64,000 nucleotides of DNA from contig NC_092859.1 in the NCBI RefSeq assembly GCF_032062135.1, positions 108,153,613 to 108,217,612 on the forward strand, given 5' to 3'. The stretch's first letter is position 1; the number at the start of each line of letters is the position of its first letter. Made by a program: the position numbers and the translations under genes. Of the stretch, positions 39,333 to 52,424 are shown in pieces. Source of the DNA: Pyxicephalus adspersus. Its lineage: Eukaryota; Chordata; Amphibia; Anura; Pyxicephalidae. The notes beneath the pieces were generated by a model. It searched no databases, had not been told where the DNA came from, and saw nothing but the letters and a program-made list of their open reading frames with translations.

Positions 39333-39637
39333 TTCTGGTCTTCTTCTTTCTACTTTCTAACACTATTTCCAGATTCTGTTCTGTTATGCATTTCCATACA
39401 AGCAGATAGTTCCTTTGCCCAATTTATCTATTGACGTTAAGTTATATTACTGATTTCATGCTGTATGTTATTTAGCCACAGATTTCTATTGGACTATGTG
39501 AAATGTACAATGTACTGTTTTTTGTATGTCCTGAATATCCTTCCTTTCTCTGTTCTGTCAATGTTATTATGTTTGTTTTGAAATATTTAAAAAAATAAAG
39601 AATGTTTTTTTAAAAAAAAAGGACTTCTGGTCTTCTT
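39333..39637 (+). mobile_element. 5'-truncated retrocopy with AATAAA, poly(A) and 13-bp target duplication
   Basis: The 13-mer TTCTGGTCTTCTT occurs at 39333-39345 and again at 39625-39637. Between them is a 3'-UTR-like sequence with AATAAA near 39594 and an A-rich tail up to about 39620. This is the signature of target-primed reverse transcription by L1-type machinery. The body is either a LINE 3' end or the tail of a processed transcript; I recognise no coding part. Confidence 0.7.
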
Positions 39638-41787
39638 TTAAATTCACAGTCTGAATTCTTGCTCTGGGTTGTTGATTCAAAATGTACTGAAGCAAGCAGA
39701 CGATAGGTAATTAGCATAGAAAGTCTGCAAGAGTAACTCATATATTTCTCACAGTGCCAATTTTCTTTAATAAGAACTTTTCACATACACACCATAGCAG
39801 ACATGTTTGTTAATAAAGCATGTCTTATTTTGATCTAACTGTATCTTATTATTTTATGACCTGCAGCATTTAATTAACAGTTGCCTCAAAGGATTTCAGA
39901 ATGTGTAGATTCCACATTCCTTTTTCTGTACTTCTAAAGAAGCAAATTAATATGTTTTCTGTATTCATGGAGGCTTTTATAGATTAGTATTTATATGACT
40001 GACATGTAGCAAAAGAACGGAAAAAGTTTGTAGATTATTCTTACAATGACAGCAATACATACTGTCCAACTGAACATGGAGGTAGCCTTCCTACCAGTAA
40101 TATATAAACCATACAATATCACAATCAAAGGTTGGCATTGGTAATCCTGGAGGCAGACAGATCTGGCAACTGGAAACCATATTTAAAGACATGATTTCTG
40201 AGTGGTTGAATTCTAAAACTGGATCCAATCCTAAAAGGCCTAAAAATGTGCTTTTCTCCCCAGAAAGGAAGTACACATGGAAGTTAAACTTCTTTTCTGT
40301 AGGTATTGCACAGTATAACAAAACATATAAGGTTTCAATGGGCAGTATATACCATTTCATCTTAGATAAATAATACATCTTGGGTATTCTATATTACCCC
40401 AAAGTAAATTAGATTAAAACTTCAATTTTCCTGGCCAAGTTTAAAGCTGAATGCTTGCTAGAGGTGAGACACACTAGATTAGGAATCAATAAGGTTTATT
40501 TATAAAAGAGCGAGCGATCCATCAGCTAGCCATAAAATTAATTATTATGAGTAATGTTATTTTAAATAAGATAACACCAGTTTTGGGATTGCCCATTTGA
40601 TAAAACAGGTAATAAGCTGACATGATTGTCACTTTTATAAATGATATTCATGAAAAAATCTGTTCCCACTTTTTTTTTAATATGGTCATGATTTAAAAAC
40701 TACAGAATAAAAAAGGGGCAATCTGAATAAAAGGTAACTACTTTTTTATAAATGGGCTCCTATATGCTGCCATTTGTGAGCTTTGTTTCGATAAAAACAT
40801 ACAGACATAGATATTCTAAGAAAACAAATTATGATACATCAATATCTTAACAAAATGTAAAACCTGGGTTGGGCTGTAACTTGCATATAAAAGCATCCCA
40901 ATTAAAAGTCTTATTTGAGAGTTTGGATTCCACCACCCTGTTACCTTCATAATTACTTGATATTCTAGCTTCCACACCTTTTTCTAGTACACAACAAGGA
41001 ACACTTACTACTTTTCAGTTGGCTTGTTCCGAGGTAAATGTTTTACATTCTGATATATGGCTGTGACTTTAACCAATCTGAATTAACAATGCAATCAGCA
41101 AAGTGCCAGGAGAAGTAACTCAGAGGTACCAATCAGCAGTCATCTTTATCGGAACTGATAAAGTGTAACATAGTCTATGGGTATTGCACCTGTCTTTCCT
41201 CACAAGGATACACCTAAAGTGGAGTGGAGATATTTAAAGTTGCAAGCCATATTTCACCGTTTCAGTGTAGAATTTACAAAATGTTAAAATCTTTAGTAAA
41301 TATTTGGTATCCCGAAGATGTACCTAATAAAAATGTATGTATTGGCTATACCAAGACCACATGTAATTGTTTTCACAAACATGCCCAAAGATAGCAGTTC
41401 CACTGCACCCAGGTAAATGCTCGCATACCCTAACAACATATAAGGGCAGATCTATGTTATGTACTATGACTACAGGGTTGTAGAAGTAAAGAATACAGGG
41501 TACAGTACGTTACAGTAAAAGTTATCCTTGTCCCCCCCATGGCACTCCCTAGTTGTAATGTATCATTAGGTATATGATTAGGTATAATTGTTTTGTTATT
41601 ACTGCCATTAGGTATATGGGTTTATTATATGAGATTAAACAGTTAAGTTTTTATGATGAATTAATAAATGTAATCTTGCACTATGATGATAAACTCAACT
41701 CTTTTTTTTTACTAAAGTGCTTTAAATTAGTTTTCACAGACATTTGTCTTCATTTGAGAAAAAAACATCTCTTTTCAGATTCCTAAA

Positions 41788-42063
41788 CAGCGGTTGCCAA
41801 TCGGTGGTCCAAATGTTGGTGGTCCACAGCTCTGGCCAGTGCACCCCCCAGCAGGGTCCTTAACCTGAGACCGCTGATCATGTCCCCTGTATGGACACAA
41901 CAAAAGTTGCGCTACTGTTCCCCCCAGGATGTTTAGCAAGCAGGTCTGAGCCTGCGATGGGAGAGTTGGAAACTGGAGGATGCGCACACGCTTCTACTAC
42001 ATGCCACCAGATTTAAAATATTAATTTAGTGGTTCGTAAGGTCCGAAAGGTTGGCGACCACTG
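41788..42063 (-). mobile_element. hAT-like nonautonomous element, 276 bp
   Basis: The ends are CAGCGGTTGCCAATCGGTGG at the left and AGGTTGGCGACCACTG at the right, forming imperfect inverted repeats. The sequence after the right end is CTCTAGAG, a hAT-style octamer, but the left flank does not match it. It is related at its ends to the elements at 6658 and 61723 but has a different interior. Confidence 0.7.
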
Positions 42064-42140
42064 CTCTAGAGCAACAGTGCAAAGTGGCTTGAGATCAGAC
42101 AATAATGGTGTACAAGTACCCGTCTGAGCTTATAAAATGA

Positions 42141-42217
42141 TATGTACAGCGCTGCGTAATATGTTGGCGCTATATAAATCCTGTTTATTATTATTAATAA
42201 TAATAATAATAATAATA
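42141..42217 (+). mobile_element. L2-type LINE 3' tail
   Basis: A short 5'-truncated copy reads TATGTACAGCGCTGCGTAAT, then ATGTTGGCGCTATATAAATC, then a (TTA/TAA)n tail. It is nearly identical to the copy at 7011 and therefore probably young. Confidence 0.7.
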
Positions 42218-45200
42218 TATACTGTAGTTCAGTGCAAACTCTTAATCGTCACCTGCTACAAGTAAAGGTTTCTCCAGTCATAGAAATACTAAAACTGATT
42301 GCAACTTAGAGACTTCTGCAACATCTGCAGAGAACAGGAAATCATTCTGGCAACGTATCTGCTAGCACAAGCATTTCTCATGCAGAAAAGATTTTTTTCC
42401 ATCTGTATTTCTGAATTTAAAGGGAAACTCCCAGACATTATAAAAATATAATTAGAAAAACAAGCCCCTGTTTTTTAGTTTTTTAACCTCAATGAAAATT
42501 GAAATGTTGCCACATATAACACTTTTGAGCTTACATGTAGTGAGCATGTGGCAAACCTATATATGTGTACAATATTAATGCAATGTATATGATACAGAAA
42601 AAACAAACCAAAGATATCTAAAGCTACCAAGATAGACTTGCTTGGCTAGATGATATCGTACATAAGTCAGTTGTGAAGGCCACTGAATACATAAATATGC
42701 ACACTCATCTAAAACAAACAAACGTGTTTAGGCAATGATTGGTTTAAGAAATAAGCATTCTGCAGACACAGCATCACACTATCAGCTTGCTTCTTAAAGT
42801 TAGATTTAAGAAAGAATTTACTCCTAGAAAGATAAACACTATACAATAGAACTAAGGTTTAAAGTCACTGATCACTTTCAGTCAGTAATTACCTGTGAGA
42901 CACACATTAATGCCACAAAAGCAATTTATTCCTAAAATCATTTCTGAAAAATACATACATAATCAGTTTGAGTGCTGACCTTCAAACACGGCTCCATCAG
43001 GCAGAGGTTAACTAGTAATCCCACTTTAACTCCTCCATTCTTACAAGCCCAGCAGTATGGGATGTAAAAGCAATTGAATAAAATGTTCATTCAATTACAC
43101 TATAGACAATTTACTGCCTTGTACAAACAAGAACTTATCAACAATTTAAACAACAAAAGCTTATATTGGGTATAAACTGAATAATAAAAAGCTTAGCAGT
43201 TACAAAAACAGCAATATTTATTGAAAATGCTAAAAAAATAGGAATAATCAAAAGATGAACTTATGTTTTGCATAAAAAAATCACCATAAGATGTCTGATC
43301 CTAACACTTTCTATAACTAAAAGCATTTAATACAATTTGTATCCACAAGTCTCAGTCTGCAAATCATTCCAGGATTTCCAACCAAACATCCCAGGTCTGC
43401 CTACAAACATAGAAGAAACATGTCATAGCTCTTATCTGGGTTTTTACTTTTATTAAAGTAAATTTATTAGAAGTTTGGTTGGAGGCTGGTGCTGTCTGGA
43501 TCTGTGTATCACTTGGGTAGACCAACATCACACTAACACTTTTGAGTAACTTGTCTAGTGTTGAAAACATATTCCCCGAATTATATTTAAATAGTGTAAT
43601 ATGATTTAGGATTCTCATGTGACTTTTTGGTATAACTTTTGGAGAAACGCTGAAGAATCATACTATTGTGTCAATGAATAAACACATCTAAAGATATGGT
43701 CTATATGAGATTAAAGTCATAATACTACCTGAAAAGGGATAGGTATTTAAATCAATACTGTAGACACAAACCTGTTGCCCAGACATTTTGTCAATACTTG
43801 CCTTAATTATAACCACGTCACTTTTTACCAAACATGGAGCTTGGCCATTGCAACTCAAGCTCCCAGCCAATCTGAAACAAAACCCAAAGTCCTTTTCACC
43901 AAGGAAAAGACTAGGCCACATAACTTCAGGCCATGACAAAGGGATGGAGGGTGGGTAGCTTCTTGAAATTCTTTTATCTATAGGCTTCCTGGCTCATGCC
44001 TGAAACTCTTGGGTCACCAGTCCCTAATCTTCCAAACAAAATAAAAATCCCCTAGTCCTGGTAAGTGCATGCTAACTTTAATAAAAAGAGAAGGAGAAAG
44101 GGTTGCATAATTCCATGCTGAAAACATGCACAATTTCTACCGCCCCCTACTCATTCTTCTACCAGAAATTACTTAGTGGAAACCACAAGAAAATAAATAT
44201 GGAGAGGATTCAGTGAAATACGAACAGAGCAAATATACCCTAATACAGGGACATATGTGTTATGAAAGTGTACACAACACATTTTGGAATGCAAAGATAT
44301 GCTAAGTAAAGATCCAGTTATAGTTTTATCATGTTCTATGTAATGTTTCTATGCTAAAAATATGATGCAATCTTAACATTGTGTTATTTTTTTATATTGT
44401 CATTTTAAGTAATTGATTTTGGTGCTGCAGATAGTCTCACTTAAACATTTTGTATTTCTGATGTATTATCAAATTGCAAATAAGTCAGAAGTTACCATCA
44501 TTACTATTTAGAACGTAGACATCTCAGTATTGCAAGGTATTATTTAGGCAGATTTCCTGCAATGTGTTCTTAGTCCCACTGTGATTATAAAGACAGATCA
44601 AGGCAGTGTTACTTAGCTTCAATTTGATATTCAGTCATTTCAAAAGAAAATAACTGAACAACAACCACAAAACAAGGAAGAACTGTTTTTGAAACTGTAC
44701 AGCATTACAATAATATTGTATTTTCTATGTATGAATCCTTTCTTTTGTTAACTGAATTAAACCCAGCAGGGAATTCTATCAAATCTTGTATGTAAGAAAA
44801 ACAGCGGCAGTGGCTGATGTGTTTACTAGCAAAGTGTTACTGTTTTCAAGAGAAATGAATGATGGTGACTACACATGTCAAAATCTTGGCTTGGTACATA
44901 AACCAGGGGAAAATGATGAAGTTATATTTACATCCTTTAGATCATTAGTCAGAAAGTATAGGTTTTGTAGCAATAGGTAACACATTTACACATTTTGTTC
45001 CTTCGTAGGTGAACATTAAAGGTCACCTTTTACATATCCCTTCCATTCAGCAGGTCTTTGTAACAGGCATACCATCTTCAGGTTTGCTGATATGCAATGA
45101 GCTGTGCTAGTTTCTTTTTAAATGCAGCAACAAACAATAAAATGGTCTTCCTGTGTATATACAAGGTATCTATATTTGTTACATAGGAGTTACATAATAG

Positions 45201-45374
45201 AGTGAAGTTCTTTTAGTGGCAGGGCCACATGAAGAGGTCTGGGAACATTTGCTTGAGAAAGAAAAATACCCAACTAGTCTGATCCATCTATACAAATCTT
45301 ATCAGAAAATACCTGGGTCTTGAAGCACTTACCCACACCACCCTGACATATAACAAGAGGGACACTCCTGGTGA

Positions 45375-45662
45375 CATTTAAAGTCCATAGTCATGTTTAT
45401 AACCCTCACTCAAAAGGATCCACAATCTAATGACCCCACTATAGGTATTTGTCATTAATACAGTCAACAATCAATTTTTGATCAGAAGCCAGTCAACCTA
45501 AATGCATGTTTTTGGGATGAAAACTACAGTCCCTGGAGGATAAACACACACAAAAATGGGCAGAACAAACTCAATGCAGATAGTGTTCTGGCAGTGATTT
45601 AAACCTAGGACCCTAGCACTACAAAGGCAAGAGTTCTCGTCACTGAACTAACTGTGCCACCC
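45375..45662 (-). mobile_element. SINE, second copy, inverted
   Basis: Read on the minus strand it has a tRNA-like head (GGTGGCACAGTTAGTTCAGT), a B-box-like GGTTTAAATC, and a central block with GAGTTTGTTCTG and CATCCCAAAAACATGC. It ends with ATTAGATTGTGGATCCTTTT and GACTATGGAC. The order matches the SINE at 11812, with more divergence. Confidence 0.65.
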
Positions 45663-46134
45663 ATAACCTCTCTTGCTTTAAGGGAAGTCACCATCCTCTT
45701 TGGTGACCATTTTCAGGGGGTGCTGAAGTAGTAAACCAATTCCTGCAAAGGCATGAATACCCGCAATCACAGGAAGTGTTGATCGCCACACTGCTTATGC
45801 CACTGGTTTCAAACCTATTTCTAGGCATAGCACACATGGCAAAAATTTGGGATTCTGAGTATATGAGTGTGGTAAATGCACTTGCATTAGAGCGTAGCAC
45901 AACATTTGACTGTGTGCTACTATGCATTGCTATTAACTGTGATACTAAAAATGCTGCATGCACCCTTTTTAGTGATTTGAGGTGCATTAGGCAGTATATT
46001 CAAATGCTTAGGCTGCATTTAAAAAGAATAGTAATGCATGTGGACCAAGGCAGCAGAAGTGTGTGAGGGCCTTGAAGAGAACTATTCACATGCATCTATG
46101 CCCTTGAAGAATAAGTTACACATACAATATACAC

Positions 46135-46153
46135 AAAAAAAAAAAAAAAAAAA
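46135..46153 (+). repeat. A19 homopolymer
   Basis: A run of about 19 A residues follows ACACAATATACAC-like sequence. It might be a retroposon tail, but I found no target duplication. Confidence 0.85.
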
Positions 46154-48638
46154 CAAGTAACGAAAAAGGTCCCATGTATTTTTAAAACAAATCCGACATA
46201 TCCGACGTATTTTCACCCTAGAAAACCAATCAAACCATACTATTATTTTATTCAGTATTTGAATAGCTCCACAGATGCAAAGATGTTATTAGTGCAAGTA
46301 AATGTGATGAAATACTTGGGAAAGTGAGTGCCACTTGTTAGATTCCCATAAGATTATGATTTCATTAGCTATTTGAAGAATACCCAAGAAGACATTCATG
46401 GAAGGACTAATCAGGCATGGCATATAACACACTGAAACAATTTATCAAGTTGAAGAGTTCAAAATCACACAATTCTCTGTAGAATTCCAGGATACAATGA
46501 ATTTGTTTTCTGATAGTCTTCAAGTCAGAAATCTCACATGTATCATTTCAGTATTTGCTCTCCTCCAATTTTTCCAAAGTACTGAAAGTATAATGAATGA
46601 AAAGATACTTTTCCTAACTGAGCACCCATAAGAGTTGAGGAAGACTCTCAGGAAGGCAATATTTCTTTTTATTGTTATATGTAATATGTATTTTTGTTTA
46701 CAGCAGAGTTCAAAATGTCTTGGAAAACTAAGGAGGTTCTAGGGATCGGAATGAAAAGCAATCTTAACTGGACATAAAGATATGCACCAGAAACCTCCCA
46801 CCCTTAAACCTGAGATGGCATGTTACAGCATTCATAGTGTTTATGGTTCTTCTCACCCTCATTTCACTAAATTAAGTTGCAGCATTTGTAGAGTTGAATG
46901 TCTTTCAACAATTCTCATGGGCAGGTTCTTAAAAGTGAAGAGCCAGCAACTCGGTAATCACGGAAGCTAAACACGACAGCTAAGAAACTAGAATTTGTGT
47001 GTTTCACTAAACTACAATAATATCAAGCATACTGCAATGCAAGTTCTGCTACTGACTGGTAACTAAGTAATCTCTGTTTAATTTAGGGTGAAACAACTAG
47101 GAAAGTGACACCAGAAACAACAAAACTAAATAGCATGGTATATTTTCAGTATTACTTTTTTTCTTAGAAATTGCCATTGATGTCACTAGATTTGGCCACG
47201 AAATGACTAGATCTATAGTATTTACTTGAGAGGTACTTTTAAAGACAAGTTTTTTTCCCCTGAAATAACAGCATTTCCCATTATTTTACCCTAATGCTTG
47301 TTCTGGACTTAAATGTATTCACTTGACTTCATTCCCAGGTGTACATAAGCTCTCCACAGACATTAATTGGCTTATCCTGCAGTCTCCTGTGGATGCTAAT
47401 TGTTTTAGGTTGATGTATGTTCTTAAAATAGACTTAACACAGGTTCTGGACTTTGAATAAGAAAGATTGCTTTCACTTGCTGGAAAACTATTTTTTTTAT
47501 AAAGAGAGAATTATATTGAACAGGATTTGTATTTTCATTAAGCTGCTTACATAACAGCAGGCAGCGGAAAAGAGGGAGATCATTTATGCTCCAATGTCAA
47601 TGAAATAATATTCTAAGCCATATTTTCTGTAAAAATAAACAGGAACTTGTTAGCATAACAAGGCTTAGATTTCCCTATTTGCCAACATAAAGGCCATAGG
47701 ATTACAGTGGAAAATTAGCGCTACTGGTGATTATAAGTGAGTCATATTGTTCAGAAATGAGCAGTACGGTTCAAATTAAGTATTTTGACCACTCTATAAA
47801 ATATGTGCATTGTGCATGTGCAATGTGCTACGAGCATGGAACAGACTGCTTGTCATTTATGAATGTTAGATAAATATTATTGACCCATAGCTGAACTAGA
47901 AATTATGTGAAGGATATCCAGAAAACCGTGTGCATGGCTTAGCCAAAGTATTTTTCAAATGAGGAAATAGAATTGTTTAATGTTTTTTGTATATTAAAGG
48001 ATATATTTTATACTAAGTGCAGCACGAGAGAAGTGCCATGGTCTTTTCTACAAAGCAAATTTCTTTCTTTTACTGAGTGTACTTTCCCAATAAAACAGGT
48101 GGAAACAACACCAGATTAGACAGAAAACATTATTACAAGCAAAGGAAAAGAGGGGACATTAACTGAGCTGGATCTTCAAGTGTGCCCAAGGCTGCGTACA
48201 AGTGTGCAATAATTGTCGTTGGATCTTTCAGAATCGTTTCCACTGACAAAAGACTGTACATTCAGTGCCCTTCTGCTATATGGAGAGGGGAGGGGGAGAA
48301 TGACCACGCTGATCTCTTCCTCTTTACTTGTATTAGGATCGTTCCTGGATCCGCCAGGACTGATCCATGTAGGACATTGGACGAGCGCTGCACTCGTGTT
48401 AGGTTCTCGTAGCCTTACGTTAGAACATTTACATACTGTTACATCAAAGCTGGACCCCAAACTTACCTTTAGTTTTGTAGAGTTGTACAGACTCCTCTGC
48501 CGTAATAAAATGTTTTACTCTGATTTTACTGAACACTGTGAGCTTCTTGGTTCAGGCATTAGAAGCTTCATCAAATCAGATTCTGCCTGATATCCAGGCT
48601 GGAAGGCATGTACCATCACTCAGCCCTCTTCCCTACTT

Positions 48639-48911
48639 CAGTGTTTCTCAACAAGGGTTACTCCAGAGGTTGCTAGTAGTACTTGAGCAATGAGCAATTT
48701 GATCCTCTCAGGCAGTTACCACTGACACCAATGATCTGTTTGGCTATCTGTAAGGCAGACATTCTTCCCATTGGCCAGCAATGAAAAAAGCATTCTTTCC
48801 AATGACCACCAGGCTAATATACTGCGAGCTGTCAATAAAGCAATTATAACTGGGGTCCTAGAGATCTGAACATTATTTCATGGTTCCCCTATGTAAAAAT
48901 GACTGTCTCTG
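48639..48911 (-). mobile_element. hAT-like MITE, inverted relative of the 3050 copy
   Basis: The left end CAGTGTTTCTCAACAAGGGT and right end ATGACTGTCTCTG mirror the ends of the element at 3050-3336. GGTTACTCCAGAGGTTGCTA corresponds inversely to AGCAACCTCTGGAGGAATCC there, so the two are copies of one family in opposite orientations. Confidence 0.65.
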
Positions 48912-51189
48912 ACCTACCCTGACCTACCCTTTTTATTCACTGGATTTCAAATCCTACATTTACAAAGGCATCATAGCTGGGTGTTACCATAACTGAGGGT
49001 TTGTGCAGAACCCTGACAACTTCTTCCACCAGCCTCGATCTTCCTGCATTGCAGGAAGAAGCACAAAGATCAAGTGTTGATGTCAGCACGTGTTTTTTTG
49101 ATGGTATATGATATATTTTGATTTTGGCATATTGATGGTAGAAGGGAGAAGGAACCAGAAGGCAACAATAAGGCAAATTAAACTTTAGCTTTAAGATAGC
49201 CATTTTTTGGGAATGGGATGCCAATGCATGACAACAGAACACAAACCAGATCTGCACATTTTTAAAACAACCAAGTGCACATTCGTCAATACCTACAGAA
49301 TTGTAAATTGGGGTGCTATTTTTAAATAAATGGCACAGCAGCACATAGCATACTGTGTTGTGTTAGTATGTGGCAACACACATGTTCTACCACAACACAG
49401 TTTGACACTAGCCTAAAATAACACTCTCTTTGCTACTGTTGTTGACCTCTCCTGAAAATGACGTTATGTTGATCATTTCACTTAAATATTATGTCAATTA
49501 ACTGGGACAAGTATTTGGGTCAGGACTTCTGCCTTTTCTCAGATTTTCCTGATTGTTTTCTCTGGGTCAGTGACTCAAATTATTAAAGTCAGTGAATCAG
49601 CACAAGAACCAAGCAACTATCATTATTTTTTTTTCAGAAAAGGTTCAAAGCTGGCATGGGAATATATTGAATTGGGTACTGAAACACATATGTCGCCACA
49701 GCACACGGCAATGCACTCTGAAGACATCTAAATCAGCTCATTAGCCAAAAAAGTGGATCAATTGCACTCCTACGAAAAAATGCACTAATAAATTCTGATT
49801 CCCATATTATTTTTATCCAGATGTGCTTGTATGAAATCATAATGCTTATGTGAAATCATATACATTTACAGTGCGTACAAAACAGTCACTTTTGCAATCA
49901 GGTTCTAATTAATAAAAAAGCCCTGAGGGTTTTTGTGATCTTGATAATTACATTCAGAGTCTCTAGACAATGACTTTCCAGATTGTTAAAGCTTAGTAAT
50001 TAATCATTTAATTTATTTCACAGTATAAGATTATCACGCTTTTGGTAGACTTTCTCTACCTTCACATGGACATCAAATGCAAGTGTCAGTGAGTTCAAAA
50101 AATGTCACTTCCCCATACTTGCCTATTTGTCAGTTACTGTTTTGCGACCTGTTGACCTGAACATTGAGGGCAGCATTTAATTAGTTCTGTTCCAATGGTT
50201 TTAGTTGCATCCCAGAAGAGTTTTGACAGCAAGGGCAGAATGGAACCTTCAAAACATGTATGCTGAGTGCACTTTTGTATCCAGCACATCAGACTAGCCC
50301 TAAGTAGGGCCATACAGAACCTATGAGGGCAAATGGGGTATGTGTAGTATATAAGCTGTAATGCTTCTTTAGAAAAAAGATTTCATGTCAGAAACTGAGA
50401 AGGTGAGTTTAAGGAAGAGATCCAAAGGATGACTTTACACAAAAAAATAAAAGTGCAAAAACACTAACACAAAAAAAAGTGGCGCTTTTAAGGTCCTCCT
50501 CTAAAGAGAAATGTCCACTTTTCCCTGACCCCACCACTCATCTCGGGAAGTAATGCTGCAGAAAGGGGACTGGGTTACTTGACTCTCCCCTGGTTGAAAC
50601 ATGGCCGATCCCATTCCCTGCTGATCCCATTCCCACCAAGTACTAACTTTGGAGCTTTACTCAGGAAAGACTCCCACTAATCGAGACCAACTAACCATAA
50701 AGCCAAGGAGCTCTCCAAGAACGTCACGGCTGGCCCATAAGGTTACCAGCACCCTACATTCCAAGAGACATAAAAACACACAAGTGACAGTGACAAAAAA
50801 TAATTAGGTAACTGCTCAGTGAATAAATATCTTGAGATGCAATTACTTAAAAAGTATATTTTATATTATACTACCAGTAATTTCAGGTTGCCAACTGCTG
50901 ATTCATCAAAGATGGGTCTCATTTACTTAAACCACCATTATAGTGAAATGACCAATCATTAATTATAATGTTATGAATATTGTTCAGAAGAAAGTGCACA
51001 GAATATTGTACAGTATTGACAATATTGTACAGAAGAAAGTGATATCTCTCTGTGCTCTCTGATCCCAGCACACCCAAAGATCAGCGCTGAAAACAATCAT
51101 AGTTTATGTTGCCTAAACTCGATGCCAAAGATGATCCTCTATTCCTATTAGGAGATGCTCATCTGTCCAGGGACTCTGTGCTGTGCGGC

Positions 51190-51890
51190 ATCCCAGTATA
51201 AAACACTGTTTATTCTGTCCAGCGATGTCATTTGCAGCAGCCAGGAGAACTAAGATAGCAGCAGCCCCTGTTTTTCTTTAGTCGTGCAGCCTGATGTATT
51301 TTATGGCATCCCCGGCATCCATTGTTAGGCTGTACACAGCTGAAGGGGATTCTAGAGGCTGATCAGCTCCTGACTCAGTCCTGCACTGCTATTGGCTGCT
51401 GGGACTTTACACCTCTCTGCTCCCAGTCAGCAGTGCCGGTTGTAGTGTATAGCTAGGCTAATCTGTACTGAAGCGTGTTTTCATCTGTTTTACTGTTGCT
51501 GACCTTGCCTGTTCCTGACTTATCGTTTGTATGCAGCCTTGATCGACCTTTTGCTTGTGACCCTGACTCTGCTTGTGTTTTGCTCTTGTGTACTTTGTTT
51601 GGTGGACAGATATTCTGTGTATGACCTCTGCTCTGTATTCTGCACTTGGCTCTGTTGGCATCTTGGTACTGTCTTATCTGTGGGCTCCTGGCTTGCTGCC
51701 AGCCAATCCCCAGACACCATCCCTTGTGCAGTAAGTCCTGGGGGCAACCGAGTGCTGGGAAATGCAAATAGTCTCCTGAGGCTGAGCGGGGGCTCGCTAT
51801 AGGTGAAGACTGTGGTGTTAGATTGGGGGACTGGTGTCTGGTGAGGACTGGTGCTGACCAGAGCCTTACAGTCACTGCTGTGACATTTAA
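51190..51890 (+). mobile_element. LTR-like block, possible solo Ty3/Gypsy LTR
   Basis: A 700-bp GC-richer block contains GACCTTGCCTGTTCCTGACT, GACCTTTTGCTTGTGACCCT and CTGGGGGCAACCGAGTG, and ends near GACCAGAGCCTTACA. Such pyrimidine-rich TGACC/CCTGTTCC wording is, to my recognition, typical of frog Gypsy LTRs. I could not confirm TG...CA borders or a 5-bp duplication, and no internal gag-pol sequence adjoins it. The overlapping open frames are chance. Confidence 0.45.
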
Positions 51891-52342
51891 AAAATATCAG
51901 TAAGCAAAACATCTTAAGACTTTTATACAAAAAGTCACTATTAAACAGTAGTGTCCATCAATCAAAGAGGGGTTGGCTTTATGGTAACACATTTTCTGGG
52001 CTTTTTTTCAAATGCCAAAAAACTTGAAAAGTATTTGAAAAAACAGAATATTAGGTCATGGACTCCATTATAAATAATACATTGTTAAGAAAACTTCAGC
52101 TTAGAACTCACAAGAAAAGGAGCTTAAGGCTAAATAATAACACAATCTGAGAAGCTAAAAAATTAATTATTCTGTAAAGATAAAAACAAAGTCTGCTTCA
52201 AGAAACATTTTCAGATGAACAAAATGTGGGGATTATATTAATTAAAGTGTTTGTGCAGCCAGGTAGGAAGGAATTAAAACCGATGTCAGTTTATTTTTTG
52301 TTTTGTTGTCCTGTTGGGGAGATTTCTTTCACTTTTTAGGCT

Positions 52343-52424
52343 CCTCATGTAGAATGATATTAAAGATATTAAGAAAGATATTAAAGATAAAAAATGATAT
52401 TCTTTAATATCATTCTACATGAGG
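52343..52424. repeat. Perfect 24-bp inverted repeat with 34-nt loop
   Basis: Bases 52343-52366 begin CCTCATGTAGAATGATATTA and continue AAGA; they are exactly complementary to 52401-52424. The loop itself contains further GATATTAA(A)GA repeats, so alternative pairings exist. It is non-coding. Confidence 0.9.

Noticed and set aside
48213..48590. 125-codon open frame, plus strand
   Set aside because: No motif, overlapping open frames on the other strand, and unremarkable flanks; consistent with chance.
48937..49344. 135-codon open frame, minus strand
   Set aside because: It is open by chance in intronic sequence; no domain, no consistent splice borders and no similarity I recognise.
51453..51930. 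Overlapping 140- and 136-codon minus-strand frames and a plus-strand 91-codon frame
   Set aside because: All fall within the LTR-like GC-richer block; none shows gag, protease or reverse-transcriptase motifs.
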